Source: Roseomonas sp. KE2513
GTDB lineage: Bacteria; Pseudomonadota; Alphaproteobacteria; Acetobacterales; Acetobacteraceae
Direction of reading: 5' to 3'
Length of the DNA: 35,598 bases
Assembly (NCBI RefSeq): GCF_016107305.1
Contig: NZ_RCVR01000045.1
Span: 1-35,598, forward strand
Shown: one piece after another, positions 7,695 through 13,753 of the stretch
Position numbering within the stretch: the stretch's first letter is position 1
Layout of the letters: each line of letters begins with the position of its first letter
Translations under genes and position numbers: made by a program
Notes under the pieces: generated by a model
What the model saw: the letters and a program-made list of their open reading frames with translations, nothing else
Told to the model about the DNA's origin: nothing
Databases searched by the model: none

Positions 7695-8024
7695 CTAAGC
7701 CGAGATCGCCGTCCCCTCATTGAGGGCGGGGGTGCTGCGGCTACGGCTACGGCTACGGACGAGCTTCGGCTCGGCTTGGCGCTCCTCGCGAAGGCGCAGC
7801 CTCAGCACGGAGGCCAGCACCGGCAGGTCCCGCCGGTACACGCCCCAGCCACTGCCGATGCGGACGGCCGGAACCTTGCCGTCCACGATGGCGAGATAGC
7901 ACTTCTTGTAGGTCGCCCCTTCCAGGGCGCTCTGATCGGCGAGGGTGTCGTTCTTGACGATGCCCCTGACCTCCGTGGGGAGGCGGGGCGCACGAATCAG
8001 CTCATCATCCGGCGCAAAGGCCAT
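7695..8024 (-). CDS. excisionase-like / winged-helix DNA-binding protein
   Basis: The start is the ATG at 8024 (MAFAPDDELIRAPRL), preceded by a GGAG site; the frame is open further upstream but unsupported. The 109-residue product contains YKKCYLAIVDGKVPAVRIGSGWGVYRRDL (about residues 46-74), matching the MerR/excisionase-type wing (x-x-x-I-x-x-G-x-[IV]-P-A-V-R-[IV]-G-x-x-W-x-x-x-R-x-D-L). Such proteins bend or silence DNA at recombination sites or promoters. The C-terminus carries an (RS)4 run encoded by a hexanucleotide repeat near 7739-7757. It overlaps the upstream gene by 20 bp and sits two genes away from a recombinase-type site at 8963. Confidence 0.72.
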   Translation of the reverse strand: MAFAPDDELIRAPRLPTEVRGIVKNDTLADQSALEGATYKKCYLAIVDGKVPAVRIGSGWGVYRRDLPVLASVLRLRLREERQAEPKLVRSRSRSRSTPALNEGTAISA

Positions 8025-8868
8025 GGCTGTGATCTCCAAATGTTTCGGGAGACCAACTGCCAAACAAGAAGGGCTGGAAATTTCCCTTCCTGCCGCTATT
8101 ATCCGGGCTTGGTGAGTATCCGGCTGCGGTGTTTGGCAGTTGGCTGATAGTGAAGCGCGCCTCGGACCCTGCAAGGTCCGAGGTTGCTTCGTTTTTGGGC
8201 TGGGGGGCCTCAGTCCCACCCACCTCTGGGGCACTCGACTTCACGGGCTGGGGCGTCCCCGCCAGCAGCTCCGCAGCGATGGTCAACACGGTAAGCGAAA
8301 GCTCCACCGGCTGCCGCCGCCAAACCACGGCCCCCTTGTTCGGACCCTGGAGGAAGTCTTCCAGGCTGCCCGTCTTGTCGGGATCGTGGAATTCCTGAAT
8401 CACGGGCTCATCGACCACCCCGTTCTGCACGGCAATCGCATCGCCTTCCCAGCCAAGCTGCCAAATCCGGGCACGACCTTCGGCTGGGTCCAGGATCATC
8501 TCGGCCTTCGTCCGACGCCAGAACTCCTTGATCTCCGCCCTCATCTCGGGCGGCATCACGGCAAGGCGGGAGACCAAACCCTCAACATACTGCCCAAAGA
8601 AAACGGAGCTGGACGGACTAACAAGGCGGCGAAGTGTGGCCACCGTGTGTGGGGCGGAACTCGGATCGCTACCAAAGCCAAGGATAAAGTTGACCTGATG
8701 TCCAAGGGTCAGCTCGTCGTAGTTCACGCCGGCATTCTTGGCGGGACGGCCAAACCCCTTACGCGGCAGCAGACCAGCGGGACCCAGGTAGCGCGCAATC
8801 CCATCAACCAGCGCCGGGGACATCCCGGCTTCGGCATAGGCTCGCTTCGTTGCCGGTATCGTGGCCAT
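8005..8868 (-). CDS. hypothetical protein upstream of the excisionase-like gene
   Basis: A protein of 287 residues from the ATG at 8868 (MATIPATKRAYAEAGMSP), or 293 from the ATG at 8886; neither has a good ribosome-binding site. Residues 1-60 contain a helical segment then LLPRKGFGRPAKNAGVNY, which reads like a DNA-binding N-terminus, followed by FILGFGSDPSSAPHTVATLRRL. The middle is acidic and helical; the last 80 residues are Pro/Ser-rich and overlap a structured DNA element at 8053-8196, so the C-terminal tail may be dispensable. Family not recognised. Confidence 0.68.
   Translation of the reverse strand: MATIPATKRAYAEAGMSPALVDGIARYLGPAGLLPRKGFGRPAKNAGVNYDELTLGHQVNFILGFGSDPSSAPHTVATLRRLVSPSSSVFFGQYVEGLVSRLAVMPPEMRAEIKEFWRRTKAEMILDPAEGRARIWQLGWEGDAIAVQNGVVDEPVIQEFHDPDKTGSLEDFLQGPNKGAVVWRRQPVELSLTVLTIAAELLAGTPQPVKSSAPEVGGTEAPQPKNEATSDLAGSEARFTISQLPNTAAGYSPSPDNSGRKGNFQPFLFGSWSPETFGDHSHGLCAG
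8053..8196 (+). ncRNA. candidate structured RNA or cis-regulatory element ending in a terminator-like hairpin
   Basis: A perfect 14-bp inverted repeat (CCAACTGCCAAACA at 8053-8066 and its complement at 8130-8143) encloses 63 bases that include a further AAGGG/CCCTT pair. It is followed on the plus strand by a perfect 9-bp hairpin (CCTCGGACC at 8160-8168, GGTCCGAGG at 8175-8183) and a T-rich tract to 8196, which has the form of an intrinsic terminator. No plus-strand gene precedes it. It lies inside the 3' part of the minus-strand gene and 29 bp before the excisionase-like start, so it could be an antisense RNA or a leader structure. No clear promoter was found. Confidence 0.35.
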
Positions 8869-8962
8869 CGCCGCAATATAGCACATAGAGGGAGGGAAGG
8901 AAGGGTTAGTCTAAAGTCTGCCGACTTTTTTTTGGAGAGCTGCTTCCTTCTCTCGCTGACTT

Positions 8963-8983
8963 CCGACAACAGAGACTTATCGG
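8963..8983. other. candidate tyrosine-recombinase core site 1
   Basis: CCGACAA, seven bases, then TTATCGG: two inverted 7-bp arms differing at one position, with flanking bases extending the pairing (CTTCCGACAA against TTATCGGAAG, 9 of 10). A 7-bp spacer is the geometry of a tyrosine recombinase crossover region. The same CCGACAA-N7-TTATCGG arrangement occurs only once more in the window, at 20517-20537, just ahead of the complete recombinase operon. This copy precedes the operon holding a recombinase fragment. Confidence 0.5.
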
Positions 8984-9149
8984 AAGCCAGGGGGTGCTAG
9001 GCTGCGGCACGTTGCGCACCCCCTGGTGAGCCCACATCCTCTGGGAATTCTGAGCTCCGCTAACAGTCGCCGGGCCGCCGCGGGCTAGGAAGACTCCTGC
9101 GGGATCGTGCGCAGTACTGGTAGTTACCGCGCATGATGGAGGCTGAGGG

Positions 9150-9410
9150 ATGCCAAGGGACGCGATGGCCGAGCTGGGCAACTTCACCGCCGCTCTGGAG
9201 GGTATCGACCTGCAGCTGGAGTTCGACCCAGGTGACGCCGAGGCCGTCCATAAGGCCATTGCAAAGATGGAGGCCGTCATTGACGCGGCGGCCGACCCCT
9301 TCCCCGGCAACGAGCTGATCGCCCAGGTAGTGGAGCAACTGAAGGAGCACTACCGCCAAGCCATCCGCGAGGAGTCGCCAGAAGACGACGAGCTGGGCAG
9401 TGAGGCATGA
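9150..9410 (+). CDS. small acidic hypothetical protein
   Basis: An 86-residue acidic protein (MPRDAMAELGNFTAALEG..., tail EESPEDDELGSEA) made of amphipathic helices (AVHKAIAKMEAVIDAAADPFPGNELIAQVVEQLKEHYRQAI). It opens the plus-strand operon of small genes and its TGA overlaps the ATG of the recombinase fragment (9407-9410). Ahead of it GAGGCTGAGGG supplies the ribosome-binding site. No family recognised; the dimeric-helix look suggests a partner protein for its neighbour. Confidence 0.65.
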   Translation: MPRDAMAELGNFTAALEGIDLQLEFDPGDAEAVHKAIAKMEAVIDAAADPFPGNELIAQVVEQLKEHYRQAIREESPEDDELGSEA

Positions 9411-9739
9411 CCGCTCTCCCCGCCCCCGCCCCACCTGCTTTGCTGCCGGCGCTGGTCGCGCGGCTTGAGGCCCACGCCCACGCCGCCCGCGGTGCCTTTG
9501 CTCCCACGGAGCGCGCCCTGCGGAAGGCGTCGGCCGCTTTCACGGGCTGGGCCGCCAGCCAGGATCTGGAGCCGCTGCCTGCCCTTCCGGCGACCGTCTC
9601 CGCCTTTGTCTACCACTTGGCCGCCTCTGGCTCGGCGCCGGCCTCCATCCGGCCGACGATGTGGGCGATCGGCGCGATGCACTGGGCCATTGGCGCCGAG
9701 GATCCATCATGCCGGCGTGCTACGCGGAGCGGCTGGTAG
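9407..9739 (+). pseudogene. tyrosine recombinase N-terminal (core-binding) fragment
   Basis: The 110-residue product carries only the SAM-like core-binding domain of a phage-integrase-type recombinase: LRKASAAFTGWAASQDLEPLPALPATVSAFVYHLAASGSAPASI, then RPTMWAIGAMHWAIGAEDP, and then stops. The same layout (TRRAYRAAWADFTTWC...P-A-P-P-E-T-V...I-G-Q-A-H) is seen in the complete recombinase at 20830. None of the catalytic R-H-R-H-Y residues is present and no C-terminal part follows. It is either a remnant or a retained DNA-binding fragment; its tight coupling to neighbours (ATGA overlap at 9407) leaves the second possibility open. Confidence 0.72.
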
Positions 9740-9792
9740 CCGGGTGCGGAGCGGTGGCACGCTTCTACGCGGGAAGCGGAGAGGCCTCATGA
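9709..9792 (+). CDS. possible 27-residue microprotein
   Basis: An ATG at 9709 with a GAGGA site nine bases upstream opens a 27-codon frame (MPACYAERLVAGCGAVARFYAG...) that overlaps the end of the recombinase fragment and ends in an ATGA overlap with the next gene (9789-9792). The coupling on the 3' side is exactly that used elsewhere in this operon. Alternatively it is merely the leader that brings ribosomes to the next start. Low confidence because of length. Confidence 0.35.
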   Translation: MPACYAERLVAGCGAVARFYAGSGEAS

Positions 9793-9995
9793 GTCTGGAA
9801 GCGGAGCGGGAGGCCCTAGCACTGCTGCGGGCCATCCGGGGCGAGCTGGACACGGGGACCGAGCACCTCCAGGCGATCCGGGAGGGCTGCGACCGAATCG
9901 TGGTGAGCATGGCCGGCATCGACGGGCGCTTAGAGCTCATGGAGGAGCGCGTGGACCGCATTGCGGCGCGCCTGGACGAGGAGGCCAGCGCGTGA
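9789..9995 (+). CDS. small coiled-coil protein
   Basis: A 68-residue protein (MSLEAEREALALLRAIRGELD...) predicted as one continuous amphipathic coiled coil with heptads of Leu, Ile and Met (HLQAIREGCDRIVVSMAGIDGRLELMEERVDRIAARLDEE). It has a GAGAGG ribosome-binding site and its TGA overlaps the GTG of the following membrane peptide. Phage small coiled-coil proteins paired with a one-helix membrane protein sometimes form lysis or spanin-like accessories, but nothing else here supports lysis. Function unknown. Confidence 0.65.
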   Translation: MSLEAEREALALLRAIRGELDTGTEHLQAIREGCDRIVVSMAGIDGRLELMEERVDRIAARLDEEASA

Positions 9996-10084
9996 GCCCG
10001 CGCGTCGCACAATGGGTGACCAACATCGCTCTGGTAGTGGCAGGGGCGGCCATGTTGTTGGTGCTGGCAGGGCAGATATGGTGA
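9992..10084 (+). CDS. 30-residue single-pass membrane microprotein
   Basis: A GTG at 9992 overlapping the preceding TGA starts a 30-codon frame: MSPRVAQWVTN then a hydrophobic helix of about 17 residues (IALVVAGAAMLLVLAGQ) and IW. It ends inside the next gene's start. The hydrophobic segment flanked by an Arg and by an aromatic residue is a plausible transmembrane helix, N-in. Its exact coupling on both sides is the main evidence that it is translated. Function unknown. Confidence 0.55.
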   Translation: MSPRVAQWVTNIALVVAGAAMLLVLAGQIW

Positions 10085-10326
10085 CCCCGCCGGAGGGCCT
10101 GTCCGGGCGCTGGCCGGATCATGTCGCGGACCCATTTGGCGACGCGCTGGACGCCTACCGTGCCCGGTTTGGCGATGACCTACCGCACCTGCTCCACGTG
10201 GACCGGGACGTAGCCGCACGGGTGATGGCCAGGGCGGTGGCGCGCGGCCGGCCGATTCGCCCTTACTTGATTTCGCGACTTTCCGGCGGCTGGCGCGGGC
10301 CTCCGCCGTTCGGGGTCCTGATCTGA
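10078..10326 (+). CDS. small hypothetical protein, tandem paralogue 1
   Basis: An 82-residue protein from the ATG at 10078, which overlaps the end of the membrane peptide. Its core (DALDAYRARFGDDLPHLL...RVMARAVARGRPIRPYLISRLSGGWRG) is repeated in the next gene (AALRAYTRRFGRDAAPYL...RVLRAAIKRGRPVHPWLAERLSGGWRR), so the two are tandem duplicates. The block R-G-R-P-x-x-P-W/Y-L-x-x-R-L-S-G-G-W is distinctive. No named family recognised; the basic helix suggests nucleic-acid contact at most. Confidence 0.7.
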   Translation: MVTPPEGLSGRWPDHVADPFGDALDAYRARFGDDLPHLLHVDRDVAARVMARAVARGRPIRPYLISRLSGGWRGPPPFGVLI

Positions 10327-10580
10327 TGCCGACCCCCTGCGACTCCACGCTGGACTGCTACCCGCCCCCGCCGCCTTCCGACGCGGTGGCGGCGGCGTTG
10401 CGCGCCTACACCCGCCGTTTCGGCCGCGACGCTGCCCCGTACCTGGGCGGTCAGGACGAGGCGTTGGCAGTGCGCGTCCTGCGAGCAGCTATCAAGCGGG
10501 GGCGGCCCGTGCACCCCTGGTTGGCCGAGCGATTGTCCGGCGGCTGGCGTCGCGATCCCGGTCCGGACATTTGCCTGTGA
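10326..10580 (+). CDS. small hypothetical protein, tandem paralogue 2
   Basis: An 84-residue protein starting in a TGATG overlap with its paralogue. It has a Pro-rich N-terminal stretch (CYPPPPPSDAV), then the same A-Y-x-x-R-F-G...R-G-R-P...R-L-S-G-G-W-R core as the gene before. It is the last gene of the plus-strand operon begun at 9150. The C-terminal halves of the two copies match better than the N-termini. Confidence 0.7.
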   Translation: MPTPCDSTLDCYPPPPPSDAVAAALRAYTRRFGRDAAPYLGGQDEALAVRVLRAAIKRGRPVHPWLAERLSGGWRRDPGPDICL

Positions 10581-10697
10581 CGGCGAACCGACTCCGGAGC
10601 TGACTTCACGCCGATACCTTGGTGCGGGCCAGGCTGGAGGTCACATACCTCCAAGTTCCACTGCCAATTACGATATGTATTATATTTGGTTTGCAAC

Positions 10698-10723
10698 TAT
10701 AATGCGATATTCGGCTTACGCCG
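10698..10723 (+). promoter_or_regulatory. -10 element and conserved hairpin upstream of H-NS-like gene 1
   Basis: A TATAAT at 10698-10703 is followed by CGGCTTACGCCG (10712-10723), a 4-bp hairpin with a TTAC loop. The sequence GGCTTACGCCGG-ATTG-AGC recurs at the same distance ahead of the second H-NS-like gene (13262 on), as does the preceding TTTGGT...AACTAT. Conservation outside the coding sequence suggests a shared promoter and 5' leader. No good -35 box is visible. Confidence 0.45.
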
Positions 10724-10753
10724 GAATTGCAGCCAAAAGTTCGGAATATTGAT

Positions 10754-11101
10754 ATGGCGAAACACCTCCCAAACCTCGACAACTTGTCGGTTCAAGATTT
10801 TACGCAGCTGATCCAAGAGGCGGAAGTTAAGCGTGCGGAAAAGCAGGAAAGCGCCAAGGCTGCACTGGTTGAGGAAGTGACGGCCAAAGCAGCTCAGCTG
10901 GGCCTCAGCCTGGAAGCGCTGCTCGGCAAACAAGCAGCACCAAAGACCAATGGTCGTAAGGTGCACGGCGATGCAGGAAAGCCGCTAGCTGTGAAGTACC
11001 GTGGACCCGATGATGCCACGTGGACCGGTCGTGGACGCATGCCGAAGTGGCTAGCGGAAGCCATTGAGCGTGGTAAGACCAAGGAAGACTTTGCAGTTTG
11101 A
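10754..11101 (+). CDS. H-NS family nucleoid-associated protein, copy 1
   Basis: This 115-residue protein has the H-NS layout: N-terminal oligomerisation helices (LDNLSVQDFTQLIQEAEVKR... to about residue 60), a linker, and a C-terminal DNA-binding domain KYRGPDDATWTGRGRMPKWLAEAI with the conserved Trp and the G-R-G-R AT-hook-like loop. The start at 10754 is preferred over an upstream TTG/CTG because it aligns with copy 2. H-NS proteins coat AT-rich, acquired DNA and silence it; here the AT-rich genes at 12539 and 15669 are nearby candidates. Copy 2 at 13307 is about 82% identical by hand alignment. Confidence 0.92.
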   Translation: MAKHLPNLDNLSVQDFTQLIQEAEVKRAEKQESAKAALVEEVTAKAAQLGLSLEALLGKQAAPKTNGRKVHGDAGKPLAVKYRGPDDATWTGRGRMPKWLAEAIERGKTKEDFAV

Positions 11102-11248
11102 GAAGAACTGCCGAGCGCAGATTCTGTCGAGGAGCCTTCTTGGGTGTTGCCGACGTATTGAGAATTTGGATACGAACCCATCGTAGTGAATTTTCTTATT
11201 TGCACCGAATGAGGGCATCCACAGTTAGGAGACTAGAGCTTTTCCGCG

Positions 11249-12194
11249 CTACTCGGACGCATAGCTTGAGTTGGCGAGGTAGTTTCGGCACTCGGCTGGG
11301 ATGAAGGTCTCGAGCAGGCGGCCGATGGTGTTCCAGAGGGCTTCTCGGGTGCGGGCCGCGGCTTTTCGGAGCAGGGCCTTCAGCTTGGCGAAGGCCTGCT
11401 CGATTGGGTTCAGATCCGGCGAGTAGGGCGGCAGGTAGAGCAGGCTGGCGCCGGTGGCCCGGATGGCTTCGCGCACACCGGCAACCTTGTGGGCGGGAAG
11501 GTTGTCGAGGACCACCACATCGCCTTTGGACAGGACGGGCGCGAGGAATTGCCCGACATAGGCGAGGAAAGCATCGCCGATCATGGGTCCGTCCAGCACG
11601 AGAGGGGCGACGAGGTCGGTGCTGCGCAGGCCTGCGATGAAGGTGGTGGTGCGCCAGTGACCGTGCGGCGCGGCATCGACCAGGCGCTCGCGCCTCGGAC
11701 CCCAGCCGTAGCGCCGAACCATGTTCGTGGCAGCGCCGGTTTCGTCGAGAAAGACAAAGCGCTCCGGATCCATGTAGCGCTGCCATACCCGCCAGTGGCG
11801 GCGGTGCTCGGCCACATCCGGTCGGTCCTGCTCGGAGGCCCTCAGGGTCTTTTTTATGCGAGTGCTCGAGCCGCTTCAGCATGGACCAGATGGTCATCAG
11901 CGACACTGGTGCCACGCCGCGCTCGATCAGGGCCGCCCGGATCTCCGCCAGGGTGATCCCTTTCCGGCTGGCCGTCAGTTCCTGGAGGAACTCTTCGTGT
12001 CCGGCCAGCAACGGCTTGCGGTAGCCACCGATCTTGGCCGGTGCCGTGCTGCCGGTCTGGCGCACCCGCCGCACCAGCTTGATCGCCGCCGAGGCACTGA
12101 CGGCAAACCGGGCTGCTGCCTCCCGTGCCGAGGCGCCCTCCTCAACAGCCCAAACCAGGCGCTTGCGCAGGTCCTGCGACAGGGGTGCCGTCAT
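11249..12194 (-). mobile_element. IS630-family transposase, split by a frameshift
   Basis: Two minus-strand frames together encode an IS630/Tc1-mariner-type transposase. The first (from the ATG at 12194, MTAPLSQDLRKRLVWAVEEG) carries the helix-turn-helix repeats (SAREAAARFAVSASAAIKLVRR) and runs to a stretch of six A residues (complement of 11850-11855). The second, shifted by one base, continues with RHWRVWQRYMDPERFVFLDETG, GDVVVLDNLPAHK and YSPDLNPIEQAFAKLK, giving the D, D and E of the catalytic triad. A +1 (or -2) shift at the A run would restore one protein; -1 would not. IS630 members often use slippage at A runs, so it may be active or dead. Terminal inverted repeats and a TA duplication could not be fixed by eye. 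Confidence 0.85.
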
Positions 12195-12538
12195 CACCAG
12201 ATTCGCTGCTCCATCAACAGCGTCGAATCAGAACCCGCGAGTCCATTCAAGCCTGAAGTGCTCCATTTCCCTTGCGCGCGTGGCATCACACCATCACCAG
12301 CAGGCGTGTGTTGGTGCATCTGCTGTGATGAAGCAGTTCGTCCTAAGCGAACTTATGCCCGAGGCCCGACCAACTGGGGCGCACAAGATTTAGACCTACC
12401 CGAAGCGGACAAGCGAGCATCAGCGAGGCGTGTGGATTTCCATTCGGTCACGTGGAGTTGTACAGTCACGATAAATAATTGGTTAACAGCGTTTCGCCTC
12501 TTGGCTGAAAGTAAGGCCGCGGGAAAAGGAGGCTTCAG
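12195..12538. other. intergenic, AT-richer, no gene seen
   Basis: Between the transposase start and the secreted protein gene there is no convincing coding frame. The right end of the IS630 element must fall near 12200-12260, and the last 100 bases (TTGTACAG...ATAAATAATTGG) are AT-rich and probably hold the promoter of the following gene. No boxes could be assigned with confidence. Confidence 0.4.
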
Positions 12539-13177
12539 ATGAGGATTTCAGCAGCCACCGTATTGTTTTTAATTTGCAGTGTTTCCGCTCGGGGCGAAGT
12601 AATTTCGTACGAGGCACGAAACTGCCCGAAATGCCGCCCTGGTGAGTATGGAGCCGTAGCGACTCAGACGATCGGACATGGACGTTACACTTATACTAGG
12701 ACCCCCGGCTGCATGGGGGCACCACAAACTGCTCAGGAGGTCCGCCGAATATTGACAAGTGGAGCGAGGGCTTACCTTGGGGATTACGCTGGTTCAGTGC
12801 AGGAACTGCTACAGACGGACCAAGCGCAGCGGTTCATAAGCCGAAATGTCCACGGGGACCTCGGCCGTCTCATCAATGGTGGAAATCCTAACACGGCTGC
12901 TTGTCAAGCAGTATGCGCGATCATTCCAGCGGGGTCCGATTACGTCGGATATAGTATCGCGTCGAGAGAAGCAGGTTCTGGCGCTTTTGGAGAAAACGCG
13001 GTGGGCCGTGAAGCCGGGGTAGGATGGGCCAAGTGGCAGGATCAGCCAATTCAGGCTAAGGACCAGAGCGGAGCGACTGTTTGTGCGACGTTCATGAATT
13101 GGAGCCACAATCGCGCAAGAGAGGCACAATTAATTGCGTATTTCAAACCAAACTCAAATTGGCAGCCTCCTCGTTGA
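12539..13177 (+). CDS. exported protein of unknown function
   Basis: A 212-residue protein with an N-terminal signal peptide (MRISAATVLFLICSVSARGE) and a strong AAGGAGG ribosome-binding site. The mature part has paired cysteines (NCPKC near residue 28, GCM near 58, CQAVC near 125, one near 180), suggesting disulfides in the periplasm, and an aromatic-rich C-terminus. Base composition is clearly lower in GC than the surrounding operons, pointing to recent acquisition; it sits between two H-NS-like genes, which could silence it. No family is recognised. Confidence 0.75.
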   Translation: MRISAATVLFLICSVSARGEVISYEARNCPKCRPGEYGAVATQTIGHGRYTYTRTPGCMGAPQTAQEVRRILTSGARAYLGDYAGSVQELLQTDQAQRFISRNVHGDLGRLINGGNPNTAACQAVCAIIPAGSDYVGYSIASREAGSGAFGENAVGREAGVGWAKWQDQPIQAKDQSGATVCATFMNWSHNRAREAQLIAYFKPNSNWQPPR

Positions 13178-13260
13178 GGTAATCAGGTCAGAATGTCACA
13201 TCAAAAAATGAATGATTTCTGACATAACTAAAGTTTGGTCGGAAACTATTTAACAATGCT

Positions 13261-13272
13261 TGGCTTACGCCG
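13261..13272 (+). promoter_or_regulatory. conserved leader hairpin upstream of H-NS-like gene 2
   Basis: TGGCTTACGCCG repeats the leader hairpin of the first H-NS-like gene (CGGCTTACGCCG), losing the outermost base pair. It is followed by GGATTGAAGC against GAATTGCAGC in copy 1. The shared leader indicates that duplication included the regulatory region. Confidence 0.4.
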
Positions 13273-13306
13273 GGATTGAAGCTAGTAGCTCTGGAAAATT
13301 ATAGTA

Positions 13307-13651
13307 TTGAAACATACCCTAAATCTCGACAACCTGTCAATGCGAGATCTTACGAAGCTGATCCAAGAGGCGGAGGCCAAGCGCGCGGAAAAACAGGAAA
13401 TCGCCAACGCTGCGTTGCTCGAAGAGATAACGGCTAAAGCTGCTCAACTGGGCCTCAGCCTGGAGGCGCTGCTGGGCAAGCAAGCTGCACCACAGACCAA
13501 CGCACGCAAAGTGCGCGGCGATGCAGGGAAGCCGGTTGCCGTGAAGTACCGCGGGCCCGATGACGCGACATCGACCGGTCGCGGTCGCATGCCGAAGTGG
13601 CTCACGGAAGCGATCGAGCGCGGTAAGAGCAAGGAAGATTTTGCGCTTTAA
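13307..13651 (+). CDS. H-NS family protein, copy 2, with altered DNA-binding motif
   Basis: A 114-residue paralogue of the gene at 10754, identical through long stretches (LIQEAE, KAAQLGLSLEALLGKQAAP, KYRGPDDAT, TGRGRMPKWL). It differs in two telling ways: the start codon is TTG where copy 1 has ATG, and the conserved Trp of the DNA-binding loop is Ser (A-T-S-T-G-R-G-R; TCG for TGG, a single base change). In H-NS that Trp packs the C-terminal domain core. The oligomerisation half is intact, so the protein might still form mixed oligomers with copy 1 while binding DNA weakly; this is inference. No premature stop. Confidence 0.88.
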   Translation: MKHTLNLDNLSMRDLTKLIQEAEAKRAEKQEIANAALLEEITAKAAQLGLSLEALLGKQAAPQTNARKVRGDAGKPVAVKYRGPDDATSTGRGRMPKWLTEAIERGKSKEDFAL

Positions 13652-13753
13652 GAACCATGTAAGCGCGCATCTCACGCTCGGTGAAATGCCCCTTACTCAA
13701 GCGATGAGCGGCTTTAGTGGCGTCGAGCCGTTGACGCATTTGCCGGAGTTTTC

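Noticed and set aside
7739-7757. Hexanucleotide repeat as a phase-variation tract
   Set aside because: A 6-base unit keeps the frame when it changes length, so it would only vary an (RS)n tail.
11196-12260. Terminal inverted repeats of the IS630 element
   Set aside because: I compared the flanks by eye and found no pairing good enough to place the ends or the TA duplication.
11856-12542. 228-residue plus frame across the IS630 start
   Set aside because: Antisense to the transposase N-terminus; no domain.
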